Shown here in pieces: positions 34,878 to 43,594 of a stretch of DNA of 64,000 bases. Under the pieces are notes generated by a model. The model made no database searches and was not told where the DNA came from. It worked only from the letters and a program-made list of their open reading frames with translations. Source of the DNA: Candidatus Schneewindia gallinarum (GTDB lineage: Bacteria > Bacillota > Clostridia > Oscillospirales > Ruminococcaceae); assembly GCA_904420175.1 (NCBI GenBank), contig CAJFUF010000013.1:28610-92609 (forward strand), given 5' to 3'. Position 1 is the stretch's first letter. The number at the start of each line of letters is the position of its first letter. The position numbers were made by a program, and so were the translations under genes.

Positions 34878-35733
34878 TGCCGTTCACCTCCGTATGCAGA
34901 CTCAACAGCCGCGACAGGACTTTTTTCAGCCGCGTTCTGGGGACAATGGCGTCCACGAAGCCTTTTTTCAACAGGAATTCTGCCTTTTGGAAGCCCTGCG
35001 GCAGCTTCTCCTTGGTGGTCTGCTCAATGACGCGGGGGCCTGCAAAGCCGATAAGGGCGCCCGGCTCGGACAGGATGATGTCCCCCTGCATGGCGAAACT
35101 GGCCGTCACGCCGCCGGTGGTGGGGTTGGTCAGCACGGTGATGTACAGCAGCCCCTGATCACTGTGCTGGCGCACGGCGCCGCTGGTTTTCGCCATCTGC
35201 ATAAGGGACAGGATCCCCTCCTGCATTCTGGCCCCGCCGGACACGGTAAAGCCGATTACCGGCAGCCGGTGCTCCGCCGCATACTCGAACAGGCGGGTGA
35301 TTTTCTCCCCCACAACGCTGCCCATGCTGCCCATCATGAAGTTGCCGTCCATGACGAACAGGGCCGCGGTCTGCCTGTCAATTTCCCCCACGCCGCACAG
35401 CACCGCCTCTTTTTCCGCACTTTTCAAGCGCGCCAGGCGCAGCTTTTTCCGGTAGTCGGGGAAGTCGATGGGGTTTGTGGTGGCCAGGTTTGCAAACAGC
35501 TCATGGAAGCTGCCCTCGTCACACAGCAGCTGGACCCGGGCGCGGGGCGCCAGCGGGAAGTGATATCCGCATTTTTCGCACACGCTTTGGTTTTCGGACA
35601 GCTCATCCGACAGGACGGTGGTACCGCAGTTGGGGCAGCGGGTGAACATCTCGTCCGGCACGGTGGGGCTTTTTTTCGTCCCCTGCCGGAGAAAAACCTC
35701 TAGCTCATTCCTCGGGCGTTTGAACTGGAACAA
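34864..35733 (-). CDS. accD: Acetyl-CoA carboxylase carboxyltransferase subunit beta
   Basis: Zinc-ribbon carboxyltransferase subunit, 289 aa. CPNCGTTV and CEKCGYHF (about 32-56) supply four zinc cysteines; VMDGNFMMGSMGSVVGEKI, VSGGARMQEGILSLMQMAK and TNPTTGGVTASFAMQGDI are the acyl-CoA-binding signature blocks. TTG start directly at the accC stop, with AAGGAAGGA upstream. Forms an alpha2-beta2 complex with AccA. Confidence 0.95.
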   Translation of the reverse strand: MFQFKRPRNELEVFLRQGTKKSPTVPDEMFTRCPNCGTTVLSDELSENQSVCEKCGYHFPLAPRARVQLLCDEGSFHELFANLATTNPIDFPDYRKKLRLARLKSAEKEAVLCGVGEIDRQTAALFVMDGNFMMGSMGSVVGEKITRLFEYAAEHRLPVIGFTVSGGARMQEGILSLMQMAKTSGAVRQHSDQGLLYITVLTNPTTGGVTASFAMQGDIILSEPGALIGFAGPRVIEQTTKEKLPQGFQKAEFLLKKGFVDAIVPRTRLKKVLSRLLSLHTEVNGNEGD

Positions 35734-37071
35734 TTATATCCTTCCTTCCGTAAGAAAGTCGGTGCGGTAGCTGCCGTCCACAAATTCCTTCGCGGCAAGC
35801 AGTTCCGTCTGGAAGTCGGCGCAGGTGTCCACGCCCTCGATAATCAATTCACACAGGGCCGCCTGCATTTTGCGCACGGCCTCCTCCCGGGTGCCGGCAT
35901 ACACAATCAGCTTGCCCAGCAGGGAGTCGTAAAAGGGGGAGACGACAAACCCCTGGTACAGTGCGGAGTCAAAACGCACCCATGGGCCGCCCGGCACATG
36001 CAGCAGGGAAATTTCCCCGCAGCTGGGACGGAAACCCTGGTAGGGGTTCTCTGCGTTGATCCGGCACTCGATGGCGTGGCCGCGCAGGGTGATGTCCCGC
36101 TGCTCGAATGGGAGCTGGGCGCCCGCTGCAATGCGGATCTGCCATTTGACAAGGTCAATGCCGGTGACCATTTCCGTCACCGGGTGCTCCACCTGCAGGC
36201 GGGTGTTCATCTCCATAAAGTAGAACTGGCCGTCATCCGCCATCAGGTACTCGATGGTGCCCGCATTTTGGTAACCCACGGCCGCCACCGCTTTTAAGGA
36301 GGCGTCCACCATGGCGGCGCGGGTGATTTCGTCCACTGCGGCAGACGGGCTCTCCTCAATCAGCTTCTGGTTTTTCCGCTGCATGGAGCAGTCCCGCTCG
36401 CCAAGGCACACAGCGCCTCCGTACAAATCACACAGCACCTGCATTTCAATATGCTTTGTGTGCGTCAGGTATTTTTCAAGGTAAATCCCGCCGTCGCCAA
36501 AGGCGGCGGCCGCCTCCTTGGAGGCGGTGGTGAAGGCGCCCTCCAGCTCCTCCATGCTGTGCACCAGCCGGATGCCGCGCCCGCCTCCGCCGGAGCGGGC
36601 CTTGCACAGCAGGGGAAAGCCAATCTTTTCCGCCTCCCGCTTTGCCTCTTCCAGTGTGGGCACCACGTCGCAACCGGGGATAACCGGCACGCCTGCGGCC
36701 TTCATGGTGCGGCGGGCCTCCTCCTTGTTGCCCATGCGGCGGATGATGTCCGCCGACGGACCCACAAAGGTAATGCCGCACTTCTCACACAGCTCTGCAA
36801 AGCGGTCGTTTTCACTTAACAGCCCGTAACCGGGGTGAACTGCGTCCGCACCGGTATAGATGGCGGCGGACAGGATGGCGTTCATGTTTAAATAGCTTTC
36901 AGCCACCGGGCCGGGACCGATGCACACGCTCTCGTCCGCAAGGCTGACGTGCAGCGCCTCCTTGTCCGCAGTGGAGTAGACGGCCACGGTGGACACGCCC
37001 ATCTCCTTGCAGGCGCGGATAATCCGCACTGCAATCTCACCCCGGTTGGCAATGAGGATTTTTGAGAACAT
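35734..37071 (-). CDS. accC: Acetyl-CoA carboxylase biotin carboxylase subunit
   Basis: ATP-dependent carboxylation of biotin on AccB. The 445 aa protein shows ILIANRGEIAVRIIRACKEM (6-25), HPGYGLLSEN (about 79-88), the ATP-grasp glycine loop KARSGGGGRGIRLV (about 157-170), EMNTRLQVEHPVTEM (about 288-302) and the RINAENP element. It lies between fabZ and accD with no gap. All catalytic blocks look intact. Confidence 0.96.
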   Translation of the reverse strand: MFSKILIANRGEIAVRIIRACKEMGVSTVAVYSTADKEALHVSLADESVCIGPGPVAESYLNMNAILSAAIYTGADAVHPGYGLLSENDRFAELCEKCGITFVGPSADIIRRMGNKEEARRTMKAAGVPVIPGCDVVPTLEEAKREAEKIGFPLLCKARSGGGGRGIRLVHSMEELEGAFTTASKEAAAAFGDGGIYLEKYLTHTKHIEMQVLCDLYGGAVCLGERDCSMQRKNQKLIEESPSAAVDEITRAAMVDASLKAVAAVGYQNAGTIEYLMADDGQFYFMEMNTRLQVEHPVTEMVTGIDLVKWQIRIAAGAQLPFEQRDITLRGHAIECRINAENPYQGFRPSCGEISLLHVPGGPWVRFDSALYQGFVVSPFYDSLLGKLIVYAGTREEAVRKMQAALCELIIEGVDTCADFQTELLAAKEFVDGSYRTDFLTEGRI

Positions 37072-37491
37072 TTAGTTCCCTCCCATCAGTGCAAAGGAAA
37101 ACTCCCCCTGCACGCAAAGCTTGCCGTCCACATAGCCCTTCCCGGCGGCAAAGAAGAAGGGCCCTTTGCTGCGGGTTATTTCACACTGAAAGCGTACGGT
37201 GTCCCCCGGCCTGACCGGGTTTTTAAACCGCACTTTATCAAGGCTTGTGAAATAGGGGGTTTTCCCCTGGGCCTTGCCGGCGAGCATGACGCAGCAGGTC
37301 TGCGCCATCATCTCGCACAGGATGACGCCGGGCACCACCGGGTTGCCGGGGAAATGCCCGCCGAGGAAAAACTCATCCCCCTGTACCGTGTAAAAGCCGG
37401 TGGCGGTACCGTCCTCGTTCAGCACCGCCTCGTCCACCAGCAGCATGGGCTTGCGATGGGGTAAAATCTGTTCAATCTCCGCTCGGTTCAT
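37072..37491 (-). CDS. fabZ: 3-hydroxyacyl-ACP dehydratase
   Basis: Hot-dog fold dehydratase converting 3-hydroxyacyl-ACP to trans-2-enoyl-ACP. The 139 aa protein has ILPHRKPMLLVDEAVL (9-24), the catalytic His in LGGHFPGNPVVPGVIL (about 44-59) and the catalytic Glu in CEMMAQTCCVM. No fabA/fabM is seen in the window, so unsaturated fatty acid synthesis, if present, must use another route. Start follows AAGGAGGCG. Confidence 0.96.
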   Translation of the reverse strand: MNRAEIEQILPHRKPMLLVDEAVLNEDGTATGFYTVQGDEFFLGGHFPGNPVVPGVILCEMMAQTCCVMLAGKAQGKTPYFTSLDKVRFKNPVRPGDTVRFQCEITRSKGPFFFAAGKGYVDGKLCVQGEFSFALMGGN

Positions 37492-37503
37492 GGATGCGCC
37501 TCC

Positions 37504-37935
37504 TTACTGCAAGCGAAACAGCGGCTGGGAAAACTCCACAACCTGCCCGTTGTCCACAAGGACTTCGGCGATGACGCCGTCCTCCTCCGCTGTGATTTCA
37601 TTCATCAGCTTCATGGCCTCGATAATGCACAGCACGTCACCTTTTTTCACCGCATCGCCCGGACGGACAAACGGCTGGCTGTCTGGGGAGGGGGCGGCAT
37701 AAAACATGCCCACCATGGGGGAGAGGATTTCTTTCCCCGTGCTGTTTACAGCTCCCTCCGCCGGGGCGACTCCCGCCGCCGGAGCGGCAGACGGGACCGG
37801 CGCCGTCGGGGCGCAGGGGGCGGCAGCCTTCGGCATCTGCAAAAGGACAGAAAGCTCCCCCTCCGTTACCTGCAGGCTTTCCAGCCCGTTTTCCTTCACA
37901 ATGGCCGCAAGGGCACGGATTTCATCGATGTTCAT
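37504..37935 (-). CDS. accB: Biotin carboxyl carrier protein of acetyl-CoA carboxylase
   Basis: Carrier whose lysine-bound biotin shuttles between AccC and AccD/AccA. The 143 aa protein has an N-terminal helix [20 protein letters not shown], an Ala/Pro linker (about 48-72) and the biotinyl domain with the modified lysine in [10 protein letters not shown] take the ATG at 37935; a TTG at 37950 is possible and adds five residues. It follows fabF by 27 bases. Confidence 0.93.
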   Translation of the reverse strand: MNIDEIRALAAIVKENGLESLQVTEGELSVLLQMPKAAAPCAPTAPVPSAAPAAGVAPAEGAVNSTGKEILSPMVGMFYAAPSPDSQPFVRPGDAVKKGDVLCIIEAMKLMNEITAEEDGVIAEVLVDNGQVVEFSQPLFRLQ

Positions 37936-37962
37936 AGACACACCGTCCAATCTCTTATAAAA

Positions 37963-39198
37963 TCAGTTCTCGCCCCGGATGGCAATGACGGCGTTGTGAC
38001 CGCCGAAGCCGAGGGAGGAGGAAAACGCCACGCTGATGGGCGCCTTGACGGCGCCGCCGGTGGTGTAGTTCAAATCGCAGTCGGGATCCGGCTCCTGATA
38101 GCCGATGGTGGGGGGGACGATGCCCTCCCCGAGGCTCAGGGCAGCGGCGATGGCCTCCACCGCACCGGCAGCGCCCAGCATGTGTCCCGTCATGGACTTG
38201 GTGCTGGAGATGTGCACGTCTGCCGCCGCACTGCCGAAAGCCTTTTTGACGGCAAGGGTCTCCACCCGGTCGTTTAACGGGGTGGAGGTGCCGTGGGCGT
38301 TAAGGTACACGGTGTCGCCGCCGGTGTACTCCGCCTCCTCCATGGCCAGCCGCAGGGCTGCGGAGGCGCCTTCCGCCTCCGGCTGGGGTGCGGTGACATG
38401 GTATGCGTCACAGGTGTTGCCGTAGCCGCACAGGAGACCGTAGATTTTGGCGCCGCGGGCCTTGGCGTGCTCATACTCCTCCAGCACGAGGATACCTGCA
38501 CCCTCACCCATGACAAAGCCGTCCCGGCGCTTATCAAAGGGGATGGAGGCCTCCTTCGGGACATTTCTTGTGGACAGGGCCATGCAGCTGGTGAAGCCCG
38601 CCACCGCAAGGGGTGTGATGGTGGCCTCGGCGCCGCCGGCAATGATGGCGTCCGCGTAGCCGTGCTTGATGGCGCGGTACGCTTCCCCCACCGTATTGGT
38701 GGAGGTGGCGCACGCCGTCACCACCGGCAGGCTGGGGCCCTTCGCCCCGTATTTAATGGCGATGTTGCCTGCGGCGATGTTGCCAATCATCATGGGAATA
38801 AAGAACGGGGACACCCGGCGGGGCCCTTTTTCCAGCAGTTTCTGCGTCTCAGAGACAAAGGTGCTCATCCCGCCGATGCCGCTGCCCACATACACGCCGA
38901 GACGGGTGGGGTCCACTGCGCCTACGATGCCGCTGTCCTCCACCGCCTGCTTGGCGGCGGACATGGCGTACTGGCAGTACAGGTCCATCTTGCGCACCTC
39001 CGGCTTTTCAAGGCAGGAAAGCGGATCAAACCCCTTGACCTCGGCTGCGACCTTAACCTTAAAGTCCTCCGTGTCAAAGCGGGTGATGAAGTCCACACCG
39101 CACACACCGTTTTTTATGTTGTTCCAGAACGTGGGCACGTCGTTCCCCACGGGGGAGACGACGCCCAGGCCCGTAATTGCTACCTTTCTCACATGCAT
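37963..39198 (-). CDS. fabF: 3-oxoacyl-ACP synthase II
   Basis: Elongating condensing enzyme of fatty acid synthesis. The 411 aa protein carries the catalytic Cys in VTACATSTNTVGEA (about 164), the two histidines in NAHGTSTPLND (about 301) and TGHMLGAAG (about 337), and the C-terminal GFGGHNAVIAI. It overlaps the fabG stop by 10 bases (translation coupling). Confidence 0.96.
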   Translation of the reverse strand: MHVRKVAITGLGVVSPVGNDVPTFWNNIKNGVCGVDFITRFDTEDFKVKVAAEVKGFDPLSCLEKPEVRKMDLYCQYAMSAAKQAVEDSGIVGAVDPTRLGVYVGSGIGGMSTFVSETQKLLEKGPRRVSPFFIPMMIGNIAAGNIAIKYGAKGPSLPVVTACATSTNTVGEAYRAIKHGYADAIIAGGAEATITPLAVAGFTSCMALSTRNVPKEASIPFDKRRDGFVMGEGAGILVLEEYEHAKARGAKIYGLLCGYGNTCDAYHVTAPQPEAEGASAALRLAMEEAEYTGGDTVYLNAHGTSTPLNDRVETLAVKKAFGSAAADVHISSTKSMTGHMLGAAGAVEAIAAALSLGEGIVPPTIGYQEPDPDCDLNYTTGGAVKAPISVAFSSSLGFGGHNAVIAIRGEN

Positions 39199-39929
39199 AA
39201 CCCCCCGTCGACCTTGAGTACCGTGCCGGTGATGTAACCTGCGTCCTCCCCGGCAAGAAACGCCACAGCTGCGGCAATGTCCTCAGGCAGGCCGGTGCGT
39301 TTCATGGGGATGGAAGAAAGTACCGCCTGCTTGGCTTTTTCCGGCATGGCGTCCGTCATGTCTGTTGCAATAAATCCGGGGGCCACGGCGTTGCAGGTGA
39401 TATTTCTGCCTGCAAGCTCCTTTGCCACGCTTTTGGTCAGGCCGATAAGCCCCGCCTTGGCGCTGGCATAGTTGGCCTGGCCCGCATTGCCCGTCAGCCC
39501 CACAACGGAACTGATGTTGATGATACGCCCCTTCCGGCGGCGCATCATGGGCGCATACAGATGTTTTATCATGTAAAACGCGCCCTTTAGGTTGGTGTCC
39601 AGCACGGCGCTAAACTTCGCCTCATCCAGTTGCAGGATAAGGCCGTCCTTTGTAATGCCGGCGTTGTTGACAAGGATGTCCACCGCGCCGAAATCGGATA
39701 AAATTTCCTCCACGGTCTGCTTCGTCCCGTCATAATCCGCCACGTCGCAGCGGTAGGCCTTCGCCCTTTGGCCGAGGGCCTCAATCTCCGCCACGGTTTC
39801 GGCTGCCGCCGCCTCGTTCCCCGCATACAGGACGGCCACGTCCGCCCCTTCTTTTGCAAGGCGCAGGGCGATGGCCCGGCCGATCCCGCGGCTGCCGCCG
39901 GTAACGACAGCAACGTTGCCTTTTAACAT
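39189..39929 (-). CDS. fabG: 3-oxoacyl-ACP reductase
   Basis: NADPH-dependent short-chain dehydrogenase of fatty acid synthesis, 246 aa. VTGGSRGIGRAIALRLAKEG (9-28) binds the cofactor; NNAGITKDGLILQL (about 88-101), the catalytic Ser in INISSVVGLTGN (about 138-149) and Tyr-x-x-x-Lys in NYASAKAGLIG (about 152-162) are intact; the C-terminus TGTVLKVDGGL is characteristic. Placed between fabD and fabF, as usual in Firmicutes. Confidence 0.96.
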   Translation of the reverse strand: MLKGNVAVVTGGSRGIGRAIALRLAKEGADVAVLYAGNEAAAAETVAEIEALGQRAKAYRCDVADYDGTKQTVEEILSDFGAVDILVNNAGITKDGLILQLDEAKFSAVLDTNLKGAFYMIKHLYAPMMRRRKGRIINISSVVGLTGNAGQANYASAKAGLIGLTKSVAKELAGRNITCNAVAPGFIATDMTDAMPEKAKQAVLSSIPMKRTGLPEDIAAAVAFLAGEDAGYITGTVLKVDGGLCM

Positions 39930-39930
39930 G

Positions 39931-40833
39931 CTAAAGCACCTCCAGTACGGCCTGCAGGCCGGCTGTGTCCTGCACGGAGAACGCCCGCGCGCCCGGCAGG
40001 ATTTTTTTTGTCAGCCCCGTCAGGGTCTTGCCCGGGCCCACTTCAATAAAGGTGTCCGCCCCGGCCTGCGCCATCCGCTCAATGGCGGCCTGCCAGCGCA
40101 CCGGGGAATTTACCTGGCGGAACAGCTGCTCCTCATTTTCATACACGTCGCCCGTCACATTGGCATACAGCGGAAGGGCGGGCGTTTGGAACCGCAGGGG
40201 GGAGAACTCCTCCCTCAGCGCCTGTGCGGCGCTGTCCATCAGCGGGGAGTGAAATGCGCCGCTGACCGCAAGGCGTACGCTTCTGCCGCCCTGTGCCTTC
40301 ACCGCGGCCTCTGCCGTGGGCAGCGCGTCCTCCCTGCAGGAGATCACCGTCTGCCCGGGGCAGTTGTAGTTGACAGGCCAGCAGCCGGGAATGTCCGCGC
40401 ACAGCGCCTCCACAGCCGCAGCATCTAACTTCAGCACGGCAAGCATGCCGCCGCCCTGCGCCCTGGCCGCCTCATCCATCAGAATTCCCCGGCGCACCAC
40501 AAAGCGGAACGCCTCTTGCGTGTCGAGCAGCCCTGCAAAGGCCAGCGCCGGAATCTCCCCAAGGGAGAAGCCGGCCGCCATGTCGGCCTTTACGCCCGCC
40601 TCTTTTAAGGCGGCGGCAGCCGCCAAATCGGCACAAAACAGGCAGGGCTGGGTGTTGATGGTAACGCCCAGCTCCTCCTTTGGGGCAGTGGTACACTGGA
40701 CACTGGTGCCGGGGCGGATGCTGTCCGCCGTCTGAAACACCTGTTCCGCCGCGGGGGAGTGGGTAAGGAAGTCCTTCCCCATCCCCTCGTACTGGGCGCC
40801 CTGCCCGGCGAATAATACCGCTATTTTACCCAT
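39931..40833 (-). CDS. fabD: Malonyl-CoA:ACP transacylase
   Basis: Transfers malonyl from CoA to acyl carrier protein. The 300 aa protein has FAGQGAQYEGMGKDF (8-22), the nucleophile Ser in AAGFSLGEIPALAFAG (about 88-103), the Arg in EAFRFVVRRG and the catalytic His in AVSGAFHSPLMDSAA (about 193-207). It overlaps fabK by 13 bases, and AAGGAGGGTG precedes the start. Confidence 0.95.
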   Translation of the reverse strand: MGKIAVLFAGQGAQYEGMGKDFLTHSPAAEQVFQTADSIRPGTSVQCTTAPKEELGVTINTQPCLFCADLAAAAALKEAGVKADMAAGFSLGEIPALAFAGLLDTQEAFRFVVRRGILMDEAARAQGGGMLAVLKLDAAAVEALCADIPGCWPVNYNCPGQTVISCREDALPTAEAAVKAQGGRSVRLAVSGAFHSPLMDSAAQALREEFSPLRFQTPALPLYANVTGDVYENEEQLFRQVNSPVRWQAAIERMAQAGADTFIEVGPGKTLTGLTKKILPGARAFSVQDTAGLQAVLEVL

Positions 40834-41765
40834 GCGGCACCCTCCTTAAGCAGCGCGTCCGCCTGTGTGAACAGCTCGGTAATAATCTCCTTACAGCTCT
40901 GCTCCCTGGTGACAAGCCCTGCAATTTCACCGGCCATAAAGCAGCCGTTTTTCTCGTCGCCCTCCTTGACGGCACGCCGCAGCGCGCCCGCGCCGAAGGC
41001 CTCCTTCTCCTCAAGGCTCATCCCAGCATCCTGCTCGTTCTTCAAAAAGGCGCGGGTAAAGGGGTTCTTCAGCGCCCGCACCGGGTTGCCCAGGCTTTTG
41101 CCGGTGGTCATGGTGTCGTTGTCCTTCGCTTTCAGCACCCGTTTTTTGTAGTTTTCATGGATGGTGCACTCGTACGCCACAAGAAAACGCGTGCCCAGCT
41201 GGACCCCCTTGGCGCCCAGCATCAGCGCAGCCGCTACGCCGCGTCCGTCGCCAATGCCGCCGGCGGCGATGACGGGGATGTCCACCGCGTCCGCCACCTG
41301 GGGAACCAGCGCCATGGTGTTGGTCTCGCCAATGTGTCCGCCCGACTCGCCCCCCTCGGCAATCACTGCTGCGGCGCCTGCGCGGGCGACCATTTTGGCA
41401 ATCCCCACGCTGGGCACCACCGGCACCACCTTGACGCCGTGTTCAAGCCACAGGGGCATATACTTGGTGGGCAGGCCCGCCCCGGTGGTAACCACCGGCA
41501 CGTTTTCCTCCACCACCAGACGGGCAATCTCATCCACGTAGGGGCTGAGCATCATGATGTTGACGCCGAAGGGCTTGTCTGTTTTTTCCTTCAGCTTGTG
41601 AATCTCCGCACGGACCACATCCACAGGGGCGTTGGCCGCCGCAATAATGCCAAGGCCGCCCGCCTCGGACACCGCGGACGCGAGGGAGGCGTCCGCCACC
41701 CACGCCATGCCGCCCTGGAAAATGGGGTATTCAATACCGAACAGTTCGCAGATACAGGTTTTCAT
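40821..41765 (-). CDS. fabK: FMN-dependent enoyl-ACP reductase II
   Basis: TIM-barrel flavoprotein catalysing the last reduction of each fatty acid cycle; replaces FabI and gives triclosan resistance. The 314 aa protein has PIFQGGMAWVADASLASAVS (14-33), GGLGIIAAANAP, VTTGAGLPTKY, EGGESGGHIGE and IAAGGIGDGRGVAAALMLGA (about 171-190) with GVQLGTRFL for FMN phosphate binding. First of the fabK-fabD-fabG-fabF block. No fabI is present in the window. Confidence 0.95.
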   Translation of the reverse strand: MKTCICELFGIEYPIFQGGMAWVADASLASAVSEAGGLGIIAAANAPVDVVRAEIHKLKEKTDKPFGVNIMMLSPYVDEIARLVVEENVPVVTTGAGLPTKYMPLWLEHGVKVVPVVPSVGIAKMVARAGAAAVIAEGGESGGHIGETNTMALVPQVADAVDIPVIAAGGIGDGRGVAAALMLGAKGVQLGTRFLVAYECTIHENYKKRVLKAKDNDTMTTGKSLGNPVRALKNPFTRAFLKNEQDAGMSLEEKEAFGAGALRRAVKEGDEKNGCFMAGEIAGLVTREQSCKEIITELFTQADALLKEGAAWVK

Positions 41766-41794
41766 TGGTTTTCCTCCCTTACCGGGTGGGACGC

Positions 41795-42019
41795 CTATTC
41801 GCGGAGGCTGTCAATCAGCTCAACGACGTCGCCAACCGTTTTTAAGTCCTCGCTCATCTCAAGGGTCACGCCAAACTCATCCTCAAAGTTCATAATCAGA
41901 TCCACCGTGTCAAGGCTGTCAAGGCCGAGGTCCTCAAATGTGGACTCTGCGGTGATGTCCTGTGCGTCCAGATCCTTTGCCTCTGCGATGATTGCGCTTA
42001 CTTTTTCCAATGTTGTCAT
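41795..42019 (-). CDS. acpP: Acyl carrier protein
   Basis: A 74 aa acidic four-helix carrier. The phosphopantetheine serine lies in DLGLDSLDTVDLIMNFE (Ser36 approximately). Length and charge are typical. AGGAGGTTTC-type ribosome binding site precedes the ATG. It sits between fabH and fabK, the normal Firmicute order. Confidence 0.96.
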   Translation of the reverse strand: MTTLEKVSAIIAEAKDLDAQDITAESTFEDLGLDSLDTVDLIMNFEDEFGVTLEMSEDLKTVGDVVELIDSLRE

Positions 42020-42038
42020 GAAAAGAAACCTCCAAAAT

Positions 42039-42995
42039 TTAATATTCTATTACACAAGCCCCGGTGGTCAATCCGCCGCCGAAGGCTGAGAATACCAGAA
42101 TGTCGCCGCGGGACAGCCGGCCGTCCCGGGCCAGTTCGTCCAGCACCAGGGGGATACTGGCAGAGCTGGTGTTGCCGTACCGCTCAAGCCCGGTGACAAC
42201 CTGCCCCTCATCCAGCTTCAGCCGCTCGGCCGCCGCCTTTAAAATCCGCAGGTTGGCCTGATGGGGCACAACATACTTTATCTCTTTGGCGGTAAGGCCC
42301 GACTGCTCCAGTACGGTGCGGATGTCATGCACCATGCTGGTCACGGCAAAGCGGAACACCTCGCCCCCGGCCATGCTCAGCCAGGGGGCAGGGTACTGAA
42401 CCTGCGCGAAGGGATTGTTGCCGCTGTGGGAACCGATAACCAGCAGGTCCCGGTCGTCCCCCCTGGCGGTCAGCCGCATGGCGCGCAGGCCGCTGCCCTT
42501 TTTCAGCACCACGCTGCCCGCCCCGTCGCCAAACAGCACGCAGGTGGCCCGGTCCGTCCAGTCCACCTGTTTGCTCATCATCTCCGCCGCGCACACAAGC
42601 ACCGTTTCCGCCCGGCCGGAGTCGAGAAAGGCCGCCGCCGTCTGCAGGGCGTACAAAAAGCCGGAACAGGCCGCATTGATGTCGAAGGCCGGGCACTGCG
42701 CGCCCAGTTCCCGCTGAAGCATACAGGACAGGGAAGGGGTCAGGCAATCGCCCTGCAAGGTGGACACAAGGATAAGATCCAGCTCCCCCGCGCCGACCCC
42801 CGCCGCTTCCAGCGCGTGCCGAGACGCGGAGGTGGCAAGGCCGCACAGCGTCTCATCCGTGCTGATATACCGGGTCTTGATGCCGGTACGCGTTGTAATC
42901 CACTCGTCACTGGTGTCAAGAAATTCGCTGAGCTTGTCGTTGGTCAGCACATACTTTGGGTGTGCGCTACCCGTACCCAAGATAGTAAAACTCAT
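42039..42995 (-). CDS. fabH: 3-oxoacyl-ACP synthase III
   Basis: Initiating condensing enzyme that joins acetyl- or branched acyl-CoA to malonyl-ACP. The 318 aa protein has ILGTGSAHPKYVLTNDKLSE, WITTRTGIKTRYI (about 32-44), the catalytic Cys in DINAACSGFLYALQTA (about 112), His in YVVPHQANLRIL (about 244) and Asn in ERYGNTSSASIPL (about 274). Its start overlaps the end of the MarR-type regulator. Confidence 0.96.
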   Translation of the reverse strand: MSFTILGTGSAHPKYVLTNDKLSEFLDTSDEWITTRTGIKTRYISTDETLCGLATSASRHALEAAGVGAGELDLILVSTLQGDCLTPSLSCMLQRELGAQCPAFDINAACSGFLYALQTAAAFLDSGRAETVLVCAAEMMSKQVDWTDRATCVLFGDGAGSVVLKKGSGLRAMRLTARGDDRDLLVIGSHSGNNPFAQVQYPAPWLSMAGGEVFRFAVTSMVHDIRTVLEQSGLTAKEIKYVVPHQANLRILKAAAERLKLDEGQVVTGLERYGNTSSASIPLVLDELARDGRLSRGDILVFSAFGGGLTTGACVIEY

Positions 42996-43454
42996 TTATT
43001 TCGCCGCCTTTTCCGCTTTTTCTTTAAAGAAATGATCCAGTTTTTCCACGCCGGCAAGCAGCACCCGCTTCTCCTTCTCGTCGAATCCCCCGGTCAGCTC
43101 CCGAATCATCTTGTAATGGAAATACCGGTGCATCCGATAAATACGCTTCCCCTCTTTTGTCAGGGAAATACATACGCTGCGTCCGTCCTGTTCGCTTCGG
43201 GCCTTTGTAAGGAACCCCTTCCTTACCAGCTTTCCCACCGCAATGGTCACACTGGACAGCGTAATGCCCAGCGCCGCCGCAATCCCGCTGACGGACTGCA
43301 CGCCCCCGGGACCGCTGCCCACCGTCTCCAGCAGATGGATTTCGTTAATGCTTAAGGGGGAGTTTGCACTGCGGGCCATGTTTTCTTCCACATCCGTCAG
43401 CTGGCGAAAGGTGTCAATCAGCAGGCTGTTCAGTTTCCTCTCAAAAGCATCCAC
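42996..43454 (-). CDS. MarR-family repressor of fatty acid synthesis (FabT-like)
   Basis: A 152 aa winged-helix regulator, first gene of the fab operon. The helix-turn-helix is SVSGIAAALGITLSSVTIAVGKLVRKGFL (about 57-85), with the wing RSEQDGRSVCISLTKEG. FabT-type repressors bind with acyl-ACP as corepressor. I prefer the GTG at 43454, which is correctly spaced from GGGGGTGG; the upstream GTG at 43463 abuts the ribosome binding site. A dyad overlaps the operon's -10, so it very probably represses its own operon. Confidence 0.87.
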   Translation of the reverse strand: MDAFERKLNSLLIDTFRQLTDVEENMARSANSPLSINEIHLLETVGSGPGGVQSVSGIAAALGITLSSVTIAVGKLVRKGFLTKARSEQDGRSVCISLTKEGKRIYRMHRYFHYKMIRELTGGFDEKEKRVLLAGVEKLDHFFKEKAEKAAK

Positions 43455-43472
43455 GGTTTCCACCCCCTTCGA

Positions 43473-43495
43473 TAATTAGTTAGACAATCTAATTA
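43473..43495. promoter_or_regulatory. FabT-like operator overlapping the fab promoter
   Basis: Nested dyads TAATTAG-N9-CTAATTA and TTAGA-CAA-TCTAA (43480-43492). The right arm overlaps the -10. Confidence 0.75.
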
Positions 43496-43519
43496 TAGGC
43501 GGCTTTTTCCATTTGTCAA
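43492..43519 (-). promoter_or_regulatory. Promoter of the fab/acc operon
   Basis: Minus strand TTGACA (43519-43514), 16-base spacer, TATAAT (43497-43492): both hexamers perfect. Confidence 0.88.
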
Positions 43520-43533
43520 TAAAGAAATTGCAA

Positions 43534-43580
43534 ACAGGCGCAGGAAAGCGGGCGATAACCTGCTTTCCTGCGCCTGTTTT
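43534..43580 (-). terminator. Terminator of the LysR gene
   Basis: Arms AACAGGCGCAGGAAAGC and GCTTTCCTGCGCCTGTT around a 12-base loop; minus strand continues TTTGC, plus strand TTTTT. Confidence 0.75.
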
Positions 43581-43594
43581 TGGCGTGCGTGCCG

